Below are positions 4,754 to 5,966 of a stretch of DNA of 5,966 bases, one piece after another. The position numbers and the translations under genes were made by a program. Every line of letters begins with the position of its first letter. Position 1 is the first letter of the stretch. Under the pieces are notes generated by a model that worked only from the letters and a program-made list of their open reading frames with translations, did not search any database and had not been told where the DNA came from. The DNA comes from Pseudomonadota bacterium (GTDB taxonomy: Bacteria > Pseudomonadota > Gammaproteobacteria > Steroidobacterales > Woeseiaceae): contig JAKSCZ010000281.1 of NCBI GenBank assembly GCA_022360335.1, forward strand, positions 1 through 5,966, read 5' to 3'.

Positions 4754-5966
4754 ATGCGAATGGACAAACTCACCAGCAAGTTCCAGATGGCGCTGGCCGA
4801 TGCGCAGTCGCTGGCCGTGGGTCGGGACCATCAGTTCATCGAGCCGGCACACGTCATGGTGGCCTTGCTCGACCAGCAGGGCGGAACGGTCCGGGGCCTG
4901 CTGACCAAGGCGGGCGTCAACGTCAACCTGCTGCGTTCGCAGCTCGGCGTGCTGATCGACAAGCTGCCCAGGGTGCAGGGTACCGGAGGAGAGGTGCACG
5001 TCGGCCAGGACCTCGCCAAACTCTTCAACCTGACCGACAAGCTCGCGCAGGACCGCGACGACCAGTACGTCTCGAGCGAGCTGTTCGCGCTCGCGGCGAT
5101 GGATGACGGCTCGCCGCTCAAGTTCGTCTTCGAGCAGGCGGGCGCAGTGAAGGGCGCTATCGACAGAGCGATCGACGAGCTGCGGGGCGGGAGCCAGGTC
5201 ACCGATCCGAATGCCGAAGACACGCGCCAGGCGCTCGAGAAATTCACGATCGACGTGACCGAACGCGCCGAGCAGGGCAAGCTCGACCCGATCGTCGGCC
5301 GCGACGACGAGATCCGCCGCACGATCCAGATACTGCAGCGGCGCACCAAGAACAACCCGGTGCTGATCGGCGAACCCGGCGTCGGCAAGACGGCGATCGT
5401 CGAAGGCCTCGCGCAACGCATCGTCAACAACGAAGTCCCCGAGGGCCTGCGCGGCAAACGCATCCTGTCGCTCGATATGGGTGCGCTGATTGCGGGAGCG
5501 AAATTCCGCGGTGAATTCGAGGAACGCCTGAAAGGCGTGCTCAACGACCTTGCCAAACAGGAAGGGCAGATCATCCTGTTCATCGACGAGCTGCACACGA
5601 TGGTCGGCGCGGGCAAGGCCGAAGGCTCGATGGACGCGGGCAACATGCTGAAACCTGCGCTCGCACGCGGCGAACTGCACTGCGTCGGTGCGACGACGCT
5701 CGACGAATATCGCCGCTACGTCGAGAAGGACGCGGCGCTCGAGCGCCGCTTCCAGAAGGTCCTGATCGAGGAACCGACCGTCGAAGACACGATCGCGATC
5801 CTGCGCGGGCTCAAGGAGCGCTACGAAGTCCACCACGGCGTCGAGATCACCGACCCGGCGATCGTCGCGGCGGCCACGCTCTCGCACCGCTACATCTCCG
5901 ACCGGCAGCTTCCGGACAAGGCCATCGACCTGATCGACGAGGCGGCCAGCCGCATCCGCATGGAGA
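4754..5966 (+). CDS. clpB: ATP-dependent chaperone (disaggregase) ClpB, 5' part only
   Basis: ClpB is the hexameric Hsp100 AAA+ unfoldase that, with DnaK-DnaJ-GrpE, pulls proteins out of aggregates after heat stress in the cytosol. The frame is open from the ATG at 4754 to the window edge, giving 404 complete codons of about 860. MRMDKLTSKFQMALADAQSL aligns with the E. coli start, so 4754 is preferred over the second ATG at 4760. Residues 1-~143 are the Clp N domain with two repeats (FIEPAHVMVALL and YVSSELFALAAM). The first nucleotide-binding domain follows: LDPIVGRDDEIRRTIQILQR, Walker A GEPGVGKT (206-213), the pore-loop region GAKFRGEFEERLKG, Walker B ILFIDE (274-279, catalytic Glu279), sensor-like GATTLDEYR and the arginine-finger segment LERRFQ. 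The window stops just before the coiled-coil middle domain. An independent transcription unit is suggested by the 232-base upstream gap. Only a weak G-rich ribosome site (4742-4745) is seen. Confidence 0.97.
   Translation, partial: MRMDKLTSKFQMALADAQSLAVGRDHQFIEPAHVMVALLDQQGGTVRGLLTKAGVNVNLLRSQLGVLIDKLPRVQGTGGEVHVGQDLAKLFNLTDKLAQDRDDQYVSSELFALAAMDDGSPLKFVFEQAGAVKGAIDRAIDELRGGSQVTDPNAEDTRQALEKFTIDVTERAEQGKLDPIVGRDDEIRRTIQILQRRTKNNPVLIGEPGVGKTAIVEGLAQRIVNNEVPEGLRGKRILSLDMGALIAGAKFRGEFEERLKGVLNDLAKQEGQIILFIDELHTMVGAGKAEGSMDAGNMLKPALARGELHCVGATTLDEYRRYVEKDAALERRFQKVLIEEPTVEDTIAILRGLKERYEVHHGVEITDPAIVAAATLSHRYISDRQLPDKAIDLIDEAASRIRME

Noticed and set aside
4514..5887. Long minus-strand ORF (457 codons) opposite clpB and the repeat array
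   Set aside because: It is antisense to ClpB, whose motifs fix the coding frame. Its apparent C-terminal peptide repeats (FGPERPSYL-like) are only the DNA repeats read through.

Overview
The window looks like a chromosomal housekeeping segment from a GC-rich gammaproteobacterium. The evidence is the gene order: bamD faces away from rluD, and rluD, pgeF and clpB follow on one strand, which is the Escherichia coli order. The protein sequences are also close to their gammaproteobacterial homologues. The genus cannot be told from the sequence alone.

Layout. Positions 1-359 hold the 3' end of sucD (succinyl-CoA ligase alpha subunit, TCA cycle). Eleven bases later comes nadE, a two-domain glutamine-dependent NAD+ synthetase. 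nadE converges on bamD, the outer-membrane lipoprotein of the BAM complex. The 118-base gap between them is filled by an AT-richer repeat element with perfect 35-bp inverted ends, and those ends run into the last codons of both genes. A compact 62-base divergent region separates bamD from rluD (23S rRNA pseudouridine synthase). rluD overlaps pgeF (multicopper polyphenol oxidase / peptidoglycan editing factor) by four bases. A 232-base gap follows, carrying three direct ~39-bp repeats, then facing inverted and decayed copies of a related REP-like palindrome, then a candidate heat-shock promoter. The window ends inside clpB, after the N domain and most of the first AAA+ module.

How the genes fit together. 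sucD and nadE may share a transcript (central metabolism and NAD supply). bamD serves envelope assembly. rluD and pgeF are translationally coupled, and clpB is the heat-shock disaggregase. The genes do not form a dedicated pathway; the grouping is ancestral synteny.

I see no new multi-gene system. The points most worth a second look are the repeats, because two unrelated repeat families contain the stop codons of three genes (nadE, bamD, pgeF), and the PgeF protein, which lacks about 30 normally conserved residues near its N-terminus.
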